Assembly (NCBI GenBank): GCA_019347945.1
Contig: JAHWKK010000028.1
Coordinates: 1 to 36,612 of the forward strand
DNA: 36,612 bases
Origin: Acidobacteriota bacterium
GTDB lineage: Bacteria; Acidobacteriota; Thermoanaerobaculia; Gp7-AA8; JAHWKK01
Direction of reading: 5' to 3'
Position numbers and translations under genes: made by a program. The first letter of the stretch is position 1. The number at the start of each line of letters is the position of its first letter. Of this stretch, positions 8,226 to 16,944 are shown piece by piece. A model generated the notes under the pieces. It was not told the DNA's origin. It saw nothing but the letters and a program-made list of their open reading frames with translations, and did not search any database.

Positions 8226-9269
8226 ATGCTAGTCGTGATGGATGTATCGGCCGATCAGAAGCAGATCGATGCCGTCATTGCTCAGATCGAGAAGCTCGGC
8301 CTGCGCGCACATCCGATGCCGGGAGCGCAGCGAACTGCGATCGGAATCACGGGTAACCAGGGGACGGTCCACTCGCAGGCGCTGGAGAATCTCCCGGGAG
8401 TTCGGGAGGTCATCCGGGTTTCCCAGGCCTATAAGCTGGTGAGCCGGGAGACCAAACCGGACGATACGGTCGTCAGGATCGGGAACATCGGCGTCGGGGG
8501 AGCCCCGTTCGTGGTGATTGCCGGGCCGTGTGCCATCGAGTCGCGCGACCAGGCGCGAAGGGTGGCGGAGGCGGTCCGGAGGGCAGGCGCCCAGATGTTC
8601 CGCGGTGGAGCGTTCAAGCCGAGAACATCTCCCTACTCCTTTCAGGGACTCGGAGAGCGTGGGCTGGAAATCCTGGCGGAGTGCCGTGAGGAGTTCGATC
8701 TTCCCGTGATCACCGAGGCGGTGGATCTCGAGAGCCTGAAGCTGGTCGAACAGTACGCCGACGTCATTCAGATCGGCGCCCGGAACATGCAGAACTTCTC
8801 GCTATTGCGCGCTGCGGGTCGGATGTCGAAGCCCGTCCTGCTGAAGCGGGGTATGTCGGCGACGCTCGAGGAGTTTTTCCTCTCCGCGGAGTACATCCTT
8901 TCCGAGGGGAACTTCAACGTCATCCTGTGTGAGCGGGGGGTGCGCACGTTCGCCGACCATACCCGCAACACTCTCGACCTCTCGGTCGTCCCGGCCATCG
9001 AACGGATCAGCCATCTTCCGGTGATCGTCGATCCCTCGCACGGAACGGGCAAGAGGACGAAGGTCCGCCCGATGTCGCGAGCGGGGATTGCGGTCGGGGC
9101 CGATGGACTGATCATCGAGGTGCACGACCGCCCGGATCAGGCGCTGTCGGACGGGCCGCAGTCGATCGTTCCGGAGGAGCTGGAACAGCTCATGAAGGAG
9201 ATCAGGCAGATCGGAGAAGTAATCGGGCGGCCCCTCCATCCGACTGTTCCGGCCGGAGCGACCGCCTGA
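8226..9269 (+). CDS. aroF: 3-deoxy-7-phosphoheptulonate (DAHP) synthase, type I-beta with N-terminal regulatory domain
   Basis: The enzyme condenses phosphoenolpyruvate and erythrose 4-phosphate, the first step of the shikimate pathway. It has 347 residues: an N-terminal ferredoxin-like regulatory domain (~residues 1-70), as in the Thermotoga maritima enzyme, where it mediates aromatic amino-acid inhibition, and a TIM-barrel catalytic domain. Family motifs are all present: AGPCAIES, GGAFKPRTSPYSFQG, ITEAVD, IQIGARNMQNF, LLKRGMSATLEEF, LCERGVRTF and VDPSHGTGKR. A GGAGG site lies a few bases before the ATG. A second shikimate gene, aroB, lies at 21571 but is not linked to it. The assignment is secure; the identity of the feedback inhibitor is not visible. 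Confidence 0.95.
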   Translation: MLVVMDVSADQKQIDAVIAQIEKLGLRAHPMPGAQRTAIGITGNQGTVHSQALENLPGVREVIRVSQAYKLVSRETKPDDTVVRIGNIGVGGAPFVVIAGPCAIESRDQARRVAEAVRRAGAQMFRGGAFKPRTSPYSFQGLGERGLEILAECREEFDLPVITEAVDLESLKLVEQYADVIQIGARNMQNFSLLRAAGRMSKPVLLKRGMSATLEEFFLSAEYILSEGNFNVILCERGVRTFADHTRNTLDLSVVPAIERISHLPVIVDPSHGTGKRTKVRPMSRAGIAVGADGLIIEVHDRPDQALSDGPQSIVPEELEQLMKEIRQIGEVIGRPLHPTVPAGATA

Positions 9270-9430
9270 GCCGAAATTCGCGATCTTGAGGGTCGCGTTA
9301 ACGCTTTGTAACGGTGACGTAATCGCTCTCGGACCGTTTCTATGGTCTGATAAGCGATGGAAAACCAAGCCCTGCGGGGCGCCGGGCTGCGCTCGGTTTG
9401 ATGGTCGGGAGACCGGGAGATACGAGGTCG
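9270..9430. other. 161-base intergenic region with several short inverted repeats
   Basis: This gap is long for this window. It contains CGCGA...TCGCG (9279-9297), an overlapping palindrome GCGTTAACGC (9295-9304), GGACC...GGTCT (~9340-9355), and near the following gene a GGTC-GGGA-GACC hairpin (~9402-9413). No T-tract follows the first stem, so a standard terminator is not convincing. A structured leader for the outer-membrane protein gene is possible. I could not match it to a known riboswitch. Confidence 0.3.
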
Positions 9431-11164
9431 ATGAGGCACTGGACGCTCGCACTACTCGGAGTCGCAATGGTGGTTCCTTCCGGAACCGCTGGTGCGGCCG
9501 CCACGGGTGAGGGGGGGATGAAAGTGCTCGGCCGGGTGATCTCGGCCTCGTCGCCGGTACCGGAGGCTCTGGTCATCGCGCTGAGCCTGACCGACTCCAT
9601 CTCGTTTCGATCGGGTACGGATTCCGACGGTGCGTATCAGCTTCCGGAGCTTCCGCGCGGAATCTACCGGGTGCTGGCGGTGAAGCGAGGTTTCGCGCCG
9701 GCCATGGCGACGATCGTTCCGAACCGCCCGAATCACTCGATCAACTTCAATTTGCGGACCGAGGCTTCGCTCTCGGCGAGCGAGCGGGAGGAGATCTGGA
9801 AGATCAGACGGTCCATTCCGTCCGACATCCTTCGCGAGCTCGAGATGGAAGCTGCTCCGGCCGTGGCGGAGGAGGCTGGCCGTGATTCGTCGCTGAGCGG
9901 TGCTCTCCATTCGCTGTCGGGCATCGGTTCGGAAGCGAGTGGAAACTGGACCCAGACAGCGGTCGGGATCCGGGGAAGCGTCGACGGTTGGGCGGTCGGA
10001 TTGAACGGGCGGCTCGCCTCGTCCGAGGAGCGAGTCACTGGCGAAGGCCCGGTCTCGCCCGGATTCGAAAATTCGACGGTCGCGATGAGGATCGAGTCGA
10101 CCGGCGATTCGGTCTACGAGATCAGAACCAACCGCGCCCGATGGTTCGAGCCGACCGCAATGGATGCCGAAGTCTCGGTCAATACCCACAGCCTCGGATG
10201 GCGCGGAGAGCAATCGGAAGTCGAGATTCGCTATCTGGATCACCAGAATGTCCTTTCGAACGACTCGCGCGCTCAGATCGCGCTCGAGGGTGGAACGCGA
10301 CTGATTGACAGGAAGTCGTTCGACGTCGGTGTCGCGTTCAAGATCGAGCAGTTCGAGGGATCCGGTGCGTTGCGCTACGAGGTCGCCGAGCTCGCCACAA
10401 CGGCCCAACAGAAGATTGGCGAAGCAGTGAGTGTCGCGTACGGACTTCGCGGGCGCTACAGCGACATCGGAACGCAGTGGGTTCCGGAGACGAGCGCCAG
10501 AATCGAGCTCGGTAATCAGAGCTCGATCGTCGTTTCGGGCCACTACAAGGTGTATCAGGACGATCAGGAAATACTCACGTTGCCCGCAATTCTCTACTTC
10601 GACGACAAAACCTCCACGTATCCCCGTTATCGCTATGCGTTCGGAATGATTTTCGGCAGCGAAGAAGATTTCGTCAGCGCGATCGCGAGCGTAGCCGAGA
10701 TCGACTCCAGGACACGGATGTTCTTCAATCAGCGGTTTGACGGCAGAGCGGACGGGCTCTGGCTGGACGACGGCGATGTGACCCGTGATCTGACAGTGAC
10801 GATGCGGCGATTGCTCGCGGGCCGGCTTGCGCTCGAAGTCGCATCGACCGCCGGAGAGGCGAGCGGCGTTTCGAAAGAGCCGAGCAAGTACCTCACGGGC
10901 TCGGTTCAGTCTCTGTATCGGCCGTGGGGCACCTCACTCGATCTGGCCTATCGGTACATCGAACATGGAGCGATCAGCGATGCCGGCCTGCTGGAAAACG
11001 AGCGGCTCGCGTTCCGGATGGGGCAGTCGCTGTGGTTGCCGCTCGATCTGAAGGTGCTTCTGGGGATCGACTTCATTCGCGACGGTCTGACTGATTCCGA
11101 CATCTCGAACGGGGCCGATATCGTGCAGACCCGTCTCGTCGGAGGCCTTTCGCTCGCTTTCTGA
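9431..11164 (+). CDS. outer-membrane protein with carboxypeptidase-regulatory-like domain and beta-barrel
   Basis: The 577-residue protein starts with a signal peptide (hydrophobic WTLALLGVAMVV, Ala-rich cleavage region near residue 24). Residues ~30-115 are a carboxypeptidase-regulatory-like beta-sandwich (VLGRVISASSPVPEALV, DGAYQLPELPRGIYRV). The rest, from ~150, is made of alternating amphipathic strands typical of an outer-membrane barrel, and the chain ends in Phe (GGLSLAF), the usual BAM recognition residue. It resembles a short TonB-dependent-transporter-like or adhesin-like barrel, but no plug domain or TonB box is evident. The ATG at 9431 gives the signal peptide; a TTG at 9398 would add 11 residues. 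Cargo or function is unknown. Confidence 0.75.
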   Translation: MRHWTLALLGVAMVVPSGTAGAAATGEGGMKVLGRVISASSPVPEALVIALSLTDSISFRSGTDSDGAYQLPELPRGIYRVLAVKRGFAPAMATIVPNRPNHSINFNLRTEASLSASEREEIWKIRRSIPSDILRELEMEAAPAVAEEAGRDSSLSGALHSLSGIGSEASGNWTQTAVGIRGSVDGWAVGLNGRLASSEERVTGEGPVSPGFENSTVAMRIESTGDSVYEIRTNRARWFEPTAMDAEVSVNTHSLGWRGEQSEVEIRYLDHQNVLSNDSRAQIALEGGTRLIDRKSFDVGVAFKIEQFEGSGALRYEVAELATTAQQKIGEAVSVAYGLRGRYSDIGTQWVPETSARIELGNQSSIVVSGHYKVYQDDQEILTLPAILYFDDKTSTYPRYRYAFGMIFGSEEDFVSAIASVAEIDSRTRMFFNQRFDGRADGLWLDDGDVTRDLTVTMRRLLAGRLALEVASTAGEASGVSKEPSKYLTGSVQSLYRPWGTSLDLAYRYIEHGAISDAGLLENERLAFRMGQSLWLPLDLKVLLGIDFIRDGLTDSDISNGADIVQTRLVGGLSLAF

Positions 11165-11183
11165 GGATGCCGGGAGGGCGGCG

Positions 11184-12197
11184 TCAGTCTTCGTCCGATT
11201 CCTCGATCGTGATCTGCCCAACGATTCTTTCGACCCTCAGAGACATCCCCTTGCTGACGACGATCTGCTTCAGGTAGTTCAGTGAGGTGATTGCGGCGGG
11301 GAGACCGGACATCGCGGTCGGAATACCCGCGAGTCTGCCGACGAGCTGGATCGTCTTGTCGACGTTGGTGTACTCGCCCGAAGAGAGATCGCGGCCGGTT
11401 TCCCAGTAGTAATCGAGAATGAGCGTGTAAATGTCGTTCACGAGATCCCGGAAGCGCATCTCGGTGCCCCACGCGAAGCATTGGCCCGCGCGAATATTGG
11501 TGAGGAACTCATCGAGCGAGCCGGCTTTGCTCACCGTGAAGACTTTGGCGACGTGTTTGAGGGTATGCGCGTCGGAACCACCGACCATCGCAATGGTACG
11601 GCCCCGGTTCCTGATCTTGCTTGCAAGCTCGTGAACCGTAGCGTTGTGAATCGAGGCCATCGCCCCGTTCATGACTTCGTAGATGTCGAACATCTCGATC
11701 ATCTCGTCGATGTAACGGGTGGCTACGGATTTCATCCGATAGTTCTGGAACAGGTGATTAACCCCGAACAGGATGTCCTCGGATTTCATCCATCGAACGA
11801 GCTCGCGGATGTCCGGTCTGAGGCGCTGGATCTCGTCGTGCTGGGCTTCGGTGATGTTCCATGCTCCGATGTGAACTCTCTGCCCGGTCTCGGGAAAGTA
11901 GGTCTCGACCTCTTCCGAAATGAAGAAGTCGTCGAGATCGGGGTATTTGTCCAGGAGGTAGAGGGCACCGTCGATGCTGTCGTGATCGGTCAGGGTCACG
12001 TAAGACATTCCGCGAGCTTTCGCCGCCCGATAGACGTCTTCCGGAGGCGTGTAGCAGTCCCGGGTGTTCGCGCGCCGGAAGTACTTGAAAACCGAATATC
12101 GGCTGTGGCAGTGAAGATCTGCCTTTTTCCAGGATGAGTCATCCATGAAATCCTGGGAGTCGGGGGTTTTCATCTCGGTTCGTTCGGCGAAGGTCAT
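11184..12197 (-). CDS. PHP-domain metal-dependent phosphoesterase
   Basis: A PHP (polymerase and histidinol phosphatase) family protein of 337 residues from this start. The metal-binding motifs are intact: the first, ADLHCHSRYS, then TLTDHDSIDGA, a GVNHLF segment and late GGSDAHTLKH. These trinuclear-metal enzymes hydrolyse phosphate esters or nucleotides; the substrate cannot be read from sequence. The C-terminal ~90 residues (after FAWGTEMRF) lie outside the core. Three ATG starts are possible (12221, 12197, 12173); 12197 is preferred because GAAGG lies about 9 bases upstream. It is divergent from lon across about 60 bases and convergent with the outer-membrane protein gene. Confidence 0.82.
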   Translation of the reverse strand: MTFAERTEMKTPDSQDFMDDSSWKKADLHCHSRYSVFKYFRRANTRDCYTPPEDVYRAAKARGMSYVTLTDHDSIDGALYLLDKYPDLDDFFISEEVETYFPETGQRVHIGAWNITEAQHDEIQRLRPDIRELVRWMKSEDILFGVNHLFQNYRMKSVATRYIDEMIEMFDIYEVMNGAMASIHNATVHELASKIRNRGRTIAMVGGSDAHTLKHVAKVFTVSKAGSLDEFLTNIRAGQCFAWGTEMRFRDLVNDIYTLILDYYWETGRDLSSGEYTNVDKTIQLVGRLAGIPTAMSGLPAAITSLNYLKQIVVSKGMSLRVERIVGQITIEESDED

Positions 12198-12257
12198 TTC
12201 GTATAACCTTCGGCTAACCATACCCTTTGGGTCGAATGGCGTTCAAGTAGGAAAGCG

Positions 12258-14699
12258 ATGGTCACGAAGAAAGAGAAGCGCGACAGGAGCCTGAAGGAAT
12301 GGCTGGAGACGGAGGTTCCGTCACGGCTCCCGGCTCTTCCTCTGATCTCCACCGTGCTGTTTCCCGGCGGAGTGGTCTCGCTGACCGTCGCGATCCCGCG
12401 AAATGTTGAACTGATCCGGTCGCTCTCGGAGGAGCCTGCCTTCATCGCGGTATTTCCGCAGAAGACCGGGGATCGGGAAGAGCCGACGGCGGAAGACCTG
12501 AGCCGGATCGGGGTGCTCGCGACAGTGGTGCAGAAGCTGCCGCTCGCCGAAGATCGCTATCAGGTCTTCCTTCAGGGACGGCAGAGGATCGAGCGGGTGG
12601 AGGTGACGAGAACCGAGCCCCATTTCGAAGTCGAGCTGAGGGACGTTCCACCGCTGAAGTCGCATCTGGCGGAGGCGAAGAATCTGATGGAGCGATCGAT
12701 GCTCCTCTTCGCTCGCCTGGCCGAGACCGATTCCCGCTACAACCAGGAGTTGCTCGAGGTGCTTCAGTCGAACATGGCGGAGGGTCCGGATCTTTACGCG
12801 GATCTGCTGGCGACGCTGGTGCCGGAGCTTCCGCTCGAGTTCCGTCAGGAGCTGCTCGAGGCGGTCAATCCCGCCGACAGAATTCAGCGTCTTCTCGCGA
12901 GGATGGAGGAGGACTACGCCCACGCCCAGACCGACCAGGAGCTGCAGAAGAAGGTGAACCTCTCGTTCAGACGGCATGAACGAGAAAGCTACCTTCGCGA
13001 GCAGATGAAGGCGATTCAGGCCGAGCTCGGCGAAACGAGTGTGGCCGAGGCCGACGAGTATGCGAGAAAGATCGAGAACCTGGGGTTGCCGGAGGAATCA
13101 GAGGACTCGCTTCTCCGCGAGGTCGCCCGGCTGAGAATACTCTCGCCCGCTTCGTCCGATTACGCGGTCATACGAGGGCATCTCGATCTCGTGATGGAGA
13201 TGCCGTGGGGCAACTCGACGCCCACAGGCATCGACCTGGAGGAAGCGGGGACGATTCTCGATGCGCGACATCACAGCATCGAGGAGGTCAAGGACCGTGT
13301 TCTCGAGTATCTGGCAGTCCTCAAGCTGACCTCGGAAATCCGCGGTCCCGTGCTCTGCTTCGCCGGTCCGCCGGGAGTGGGGAAGACGTCTCTCGGCCAG
13401 GCCATTGCGGATGCGATGGGGCGGAAATTCGTCCGGTTTTCCGTTGGCGGAATGACTGACGAATCAGAGATTCGAGGGCATCGAAAGACCTACATTGGAG
13501 CGATGCCGGGGAAGATCGTTCAGAGCTACATCCAGGTCGGCGTGAACAATCCGTTGATCATGATCGACGAGATCGACAAGATCGGCAAGGATTTCCGGGG
13601 AGACCCCGCTGCCGCGCTTCTCGAGGTCCTCGATCCCGAGCAGAATCACGCGTTTCTCGATCGTTACCTCGAGATCCCGTTCGATCTTTCGCGTACCGTT
13701 TTCATTGCGACGGCGAATCACGTCGCGTCGATTCCCGGCCCGCTGAAGGACCGGATGGAGATCATTCAGCTGCCGGGATACACACCGATGGAGAAGCTGG
13801 TGATCGCCCGGGAACATCTGCTTCCGCGCCTCCTGAAGGATCATGGCCTGGAGGCCGAGCGGGTCACGTTCGACGAGGGCACGGTCGTCAATATCATTTC
13901 GGAGTACACCGCCGAGGCCGGCGTGCGGCATCTCGAGCGTCAGTTGGCCGCCGTCATCCGAAAGATCGCCCGGAAAGTAGCCACCGACCAGAAACCCGAC
14001 TTCACGGTAGACATGGCCGATATCGCCGAATATCTGGGTCCTCCGAAGTACGAGCACGAGTTCGCGGGAAGGGAGCCCGAGATCGGTGTGACCACCGGTC
14101 TGGCGTGGACGTCGTACGGTGGGGAGATCATGTTCATCGAAGCAACCATGATGCCGGGATCCGGCAGAATCATCGTGACGGGGCACCTCGGTGAAGTGAT
14201 GAGGGAGTCGGTCCAGGCGGCTCATTCGTACGTTCGTTCGAAGGCGGACGAGCTCGAGATTCATCCGTCGCGGTTTCAGGATTTCGACTTCCACGTCCAT
14301 TTTCCGGCGGGTGCGATTCCGAAGGACGGCCCGTCCGCCGGCGTCGCCGTCGCGACGACGATCGTTTCGGTGGCGGGAGAGAAGCCGGTCAGACACGATG
14401 TCGCGATGACCGGTGAGATCACTCTTCGTGGGAAGGTTCTGTCGGTGGGAGGCATCCGCGAGAAAGTGCTGGCGGCTCACCGCGCGAAGCTGAAGACGGT
14501 GATTCTCGCCGAGGGGAACCGGAAGGATCTGCACGAAGTGCCTCTCGAGGTTCAGACGGATCTCGAGTTCGTCTTCGTAGAGCGGGTCGAGCAGGTATGG
14601 GAAAAAGCTCTGATCCCGCTGTATCTGGTGAAGGACCGAGGCCGACGGTTCGACATGGAGGAGTTCCGAGCGGACATCCCCGAAAAGGGTCCCCGGTGA
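12258..14699 (+). CDS. lon: ATP-dependent protease Lon
   Basis: Lon is the cytoplasmic AAA+ serine protease that degrades misfolded and regulatory proteins. The 813-residue chain has the N-terminal LON substrate domain (~residues 20-215), a coiled linker, the AAA+ module with Walker A GPPGVGKT at residues 370-377 and Walker B LIMIDEID, and the C-terminal protease domain with the catalytic dyad Ser693 (PKDGPSAG) and Lys736 (GGIREK), spaced 43 residues apart as in E. coli Lon. An AGGAAAG ribosome-binding site precedes the ATG. It is the first gene of a seven-gene run; its stop overlaps the GTG start of the PASTA gene. No heat-shock promoter or CIRCE element was recognised upstream. Confidence 0.97.
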   Translation: MVTKKEKRDRSLKEWLETEVPSRLPALPLISTVLFPGGVVSLTVAIPRNVELIRSLSEEPAFIAVFPQKTGDREEPTAEDLSRIGVLATVVQKLPLAEDRYQVFLQGRQRIERVEVTRTEPHFEVELRDVPPLKSHLAEAKNLMERSMLLFARLAETDSRYNQELLEVLQSNMAEGPDLYADLLATLVPELPLEFRQELLEAVNPADRIQRLLARMEEDYAHAQTDQELQKKVNLSFRRHERESYLREQMKAIQAELGETSVAEADEYARKIENLGLPEESEDSLLREVARLRILSPASSDYAVIRGHLDLVMEMPWGNSTPTGIDLEEAGTILDARHHSIEEVKDRVLEYLAVLKLTSEIRGPVLCFAGPPGVGKTSLGQAIADAMGRKFVRFSVGGMTDESEIRGHRKTYIGAMPGKIVQSYIQVGVNNPLIMIDEIDKIGKDFRGDPAAALLEVLDPEQNHAFLDRYLEIPFDLSRTVFIATANHVASIPGPLKDRMEIIQLPGYTPMEKLVIAREHLLPRLLKDHGLEAERVTFDEGTVVNIISEYTAEAGVRHLERQLAAVIRKIARKVATDQKPDFTVDMADIAEYLGPPKYEHEFAGREPEIGVTTGLAWTSYGGEIMFIEATMMPGSGRIIVTGHLGEVMRESVQAAHSYVRSKADELEIHPSRFQDFDFHVHFPAGAIPKDGPSAGVAVATTIVSVAGEKPVRHDVAMTGEITLRGKVLSVGGIREKVLAAHRAKLKTVILAEGNRKDLHEVPLEVQTDLEFVFVERVEQVWEKALIPLYLVKDRGRRFDMEEFRADIPEKGPR

Positions 14700-15469
14700 A
14701 ACGGGCTGTGAGGTGGCTGGGCCACCTGGCGTTCGTCGGTCTTCTATTCGTCGCGATGGGGGCGAGTGCCTACTTTACCTTCCGGGTTTTCGTCAGAGGA
14801 GAGTCCGTGGTGACCCCTGCGGTCACCGGACGTTCTCTGGCCGAGGCCAGGGCGATGGCCTCGGATCTCGGAGTCGAATATGTCGTTGATGAGTCCCGGG
14901 CCCGATATTCCGACCAGATTCCTGCCGATCACGTGGTGTGGCAGAGTCGGCCGGCGGGTTCCTCGATCAAGCGAGGATCACGGCTGATGGTCGGCAGGAG
15001 TCTCGGCCCGATCGTAGCGACCGTCCCCGACGTGACCGGAGCCACTGCGCGTGCGGCCCTGATGGAGCTCAACGACCGGAATCTCACGCTCCGTCACGTC
15101 TCGACGATCGACTGGCCGAACGATCCGGGAGTCCTCGCGACGGTGCCGCGGGTCGGCAGCGCGGTGAGGCGCCAGACGGAAGTCTCGATTCTTGTCTCGA
15201 CCGGTGAGTCGCGACAGCGGTTCGTGATGCCCGATCTGATCGACAGAAACGCCGATCGGGTTCGACGCACGCTGGAGGCTGCTGGCTTCGAGGTGGCTCC
15301 GTTCCGGTACGAGAGCTATCCCGGAATCGAGGACGGCACAGTCATCCGGCAGGCTCCAACGCCCGGTTATCCGGTCTCGCTGGACGACATCATTACGCTG
15401 ACGATCAGCAGAGACGATCCCGATTCGATCGAGGATCAGGGATCAATCGACTTCGGGAGGTCGCAATGA
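14696..15469 (+). CDS. stand-alone membrane-anchored PASTA-domain protein
   Basis: The 257-residue protein has a short basic N-terminus, one transmembrane helix (~residues 9-30, HLAFVGLLFVAMGASAYF) and three consecutive PASTA domains (~35-100, ~102-170, ~172-240). Each shows the typical V-P-x-V/L-x-G/D start and a G-S-x-V/I-x-x-G-S-type end. PASTA domains bind muropeptides or beta-lactams and are usually attached to Ser/Thr kinases or penicillin-binding proteins. Here there is neither a kinase nor a transpeptidase domain, so it is an extracytoplasmic binding module only. The GTG start at 14696 overlaps the lon stop (GTGA). An upstream in-frame ATG lies inside lon and gives an unlikely N-terminus. 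Its stop overlaps the rpe start. Confidence 0.85.
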   Translation: MKRAVRWLGHLAFVGLLFVAMGASAYFTFRVFVRGESVVTPAVTGRSLAEARAMASDLGVEYVVDESRARYSDQIPADHVVWQSRPAGSSIKRGSRLMVGRSLGPIVATVPDVTGATARAALMELNDRNLTLRHVSTIDWPNDPGVLATVPRVGSAVRRQTEVSILVSTGESRQRFVMPDLIDRNADRVRRTLEAAGFEVAPFRYESYPGIEDGTVIRQAPTPGYPVSLDDIITLTISRDDPDSIEDQGSIDFGRSQ

Positions 15470-16137
15470 GCAGCGTCCGGATCGCTCCATCCCTTCTCTC
15501 ATCCGACTTCGCCCGGCTCGCTGAGGCGATCGCGATGATCGAGGAAAGTGGCGCAGAGATCGTTCACCTCGACGTCATGGACGGTCACTTCGTGCCGAAT
15601 CTGACGATCGGGCCCCCGGTGGTGAAAGCGCTTCGGAAGGAGACCGATCTGACGTTCGACACCCACCTCATGGTTTCCGAGCCGCAGGCGTGGATTCCGG
15701 GATTTCTCGATGCGGGAGCCGACATGATCTCCATCCACGTCGAGGCGGACCGGCATCTTCATCGGGGGCTGTCGATGATTCGCGACGGTGGAGCAAAGGC
15801 GGGCGTGGCGATCAACCCGGGAACGGCGGTGGAAAGCGTCTCCGAGGTCCTGGAGCTGACCGACTATCTGCTGATCATGACGGTGAATCCCGGCTTCGGC
15901 GGACAGCGGTTCATCGAGCGGGGTGTTGGAAAGATCGGACGTGCGAAGTCGATGATCGAGTCTGCAGGAGTGCCGTGCGATATCGAGGTAGATGGCGGGA
16001 TCGACGTCACGACGGCACCGCGGGTCGTTGCGGCCGGCGCCGGGATTCTGGTCGCCGGCTCGGCAATTTTCGGCACGTCCGATCCCGTTGGAGCGGTTCG
16101 GGCGCTACGACAGGCGGCCGCCGGGCCGGTGGCCTGA
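15466..16137 (+). CDS. rpe: ribulose-phosphate 3-epimerase
   Basis: Rpe interconverts ribulose 5-phosphate and xylulose 5-phosphate in the pentose phosphate pathway. The 223-residue TIM barrel has the standard length and motifs: APSLLSSDFARL at the N-terminus, VHLDVMDGHFVPN with the metal-binding His and Asp, FDTHLMV, SIHVEA, MTVNPGFGGQRFI and DIEVDGGID, ending with the VAGSAIFG phosphate-binding loop. All catalytic and metal ligands appear intact. It overlaps the PASTA gene by four bases (ATGA), and the next gene starts immediately after its stop. The neighbourhood recalls the Firmicutes prkC-rsgA-rpe cluster, which also places a PASTA protein near rpe. Confidence 0.96.
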   Translation: MSSVRIAPSLLSSDFARLAEAIAMIEESGAEIVHLDVMDGHFVPNLTIGPPVVKALRKETDLTFDTHLMVSEPQAWIPGFLDAGADMISIHVEADRHLHRGLSMIRDGGAKAGVAINPGTAVESVSEVLELTDYLLIMTVNPGFGGQRFIERGVGKIGRAKSMIESAGVPCDIEVDGGIDVTTAPRVVAAGAGILVAGSAIFGTSDPVGAVRALRQAAAGPVA

Positions 16138-16944
16138 ATGGAGGAGTTTTTGAGGAAGTCGTTGAATCTCAGTCTGATTCTGATCGGGGCCTTTGCAATG
16201 GTCGCGTTGCCATCCTGCAACCGGAATCGAACATTGGAGCCGGTCCTGATCAATCCGGCGTTTCTGAATCTCACGAAGGAAGAGGTTTTCGAACAAGGGG
16301 AGGAATTGCTCGGACAGAGGAAGTTCGCGCGGGCTCGCGAGCATTTCGCTCACGTTTATGAAAACTTTCCCAACGACCCGCTCGGGCGGCGGAGCCTTCT
16401 GGCGATCGCGGACACCTACTTCGAGCAGGGCGGCGAGATCAATCTGATCGAGGCCCAGTACAAGTACCGCGACTTTCTCAATCGCTACCCCGGCAGCGAG
16501 ATGGCCGACTACGCCACACTCCAGATTGCGCTCGTTGCGCACAAGCAGATGGAGCGTCCCGACCGGGATCAGGAGAAAACGTACGAGGCAGCGGCCAAGC
16601 TGCGCGACATGATCGCGCTCTACCCCAACAGCTCGTATCGCGCTCTCGCGGAGGAGAAGCTCGCCGAGGCCAACGATCGCCTGGCGGAGCACGAGCACAT
16701 CGTCGCACGGTTCTACATGAACCGTGGGAGCTGGAACGCGGCAGTCGAGCGACTCAACGGTCTGATCGACGACTACCCTACATATACCCGGCGTGACGAG
16801 GTTTTCTTCGATCTGGCGGAAGCCCTGACGGGACTTGGAAGAACCGGTGAAGCCCGTCTCTATCTGGAGCGTGTTCTCAGCGAGTTCCCTGACAGCGATC
16901 TCGCCGAAGATGCGAGGAGAAGGCTCGCGGAGCTGACGACGTGA
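16138..16944 (+). CDS. bamD: outer-membrane assembly lipoprotein, BamD family
   Basis: BamD is the essential lipoprotein partner of BamA in inserting beta-barrels into the outer membrane. The 268-residue protein has a lipoprotein signal (hydrophobic LSLILIGAFAMVA, lipobox LPSC with Cys27) followed by five or so TPR-like helical pairs, with recurrent segments such as ARAREHFAHVYENFPNDPLG and a KYRDFLNRYPGSEMA repeat. Length and repeat pattern match BamD/YfiO. The ATG directly abuts the rpe stop. Its stop overlaps the start of a second TPR lipoprotein. Some paralogous TPR lipoproteins look similar, so the BamD role rests on lipobox plus repeat architecture. Confidence 0.85.
   Translation: MEEFLRKSLNLSLILIGAFAMVALPSCNRNRTLEPVLINPAFLNLTKEEVFEQGEELLGQRKFARAREHFAHVYENFPNDPLGRRSLLAIADTYFEQGGEINLIEAQYKYRDFLNRYPGSEMADYATLQIALVAHKQMERPDRDQEKTYEAAAKLRDMIALYPNSSYRALAEEKLAEANDRLAEHEHIVARFYMNRGSWNAAVERLNGLIDDYPTYTRRDEVFFDLAEALTGLGRTGEARLYLERVLSEFPDSDLAEDARRRLAELTT

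Noticed and set aside
9270-9430. Cyclic di-GMP or cGAMP (GEMM) riboswitch
   Set aside because: AAAACC and GCCGGGCTGC fragments recall the motif, but the tetraloop stem and the GACGCAAAGCC/GGAAAGCC core are missing.
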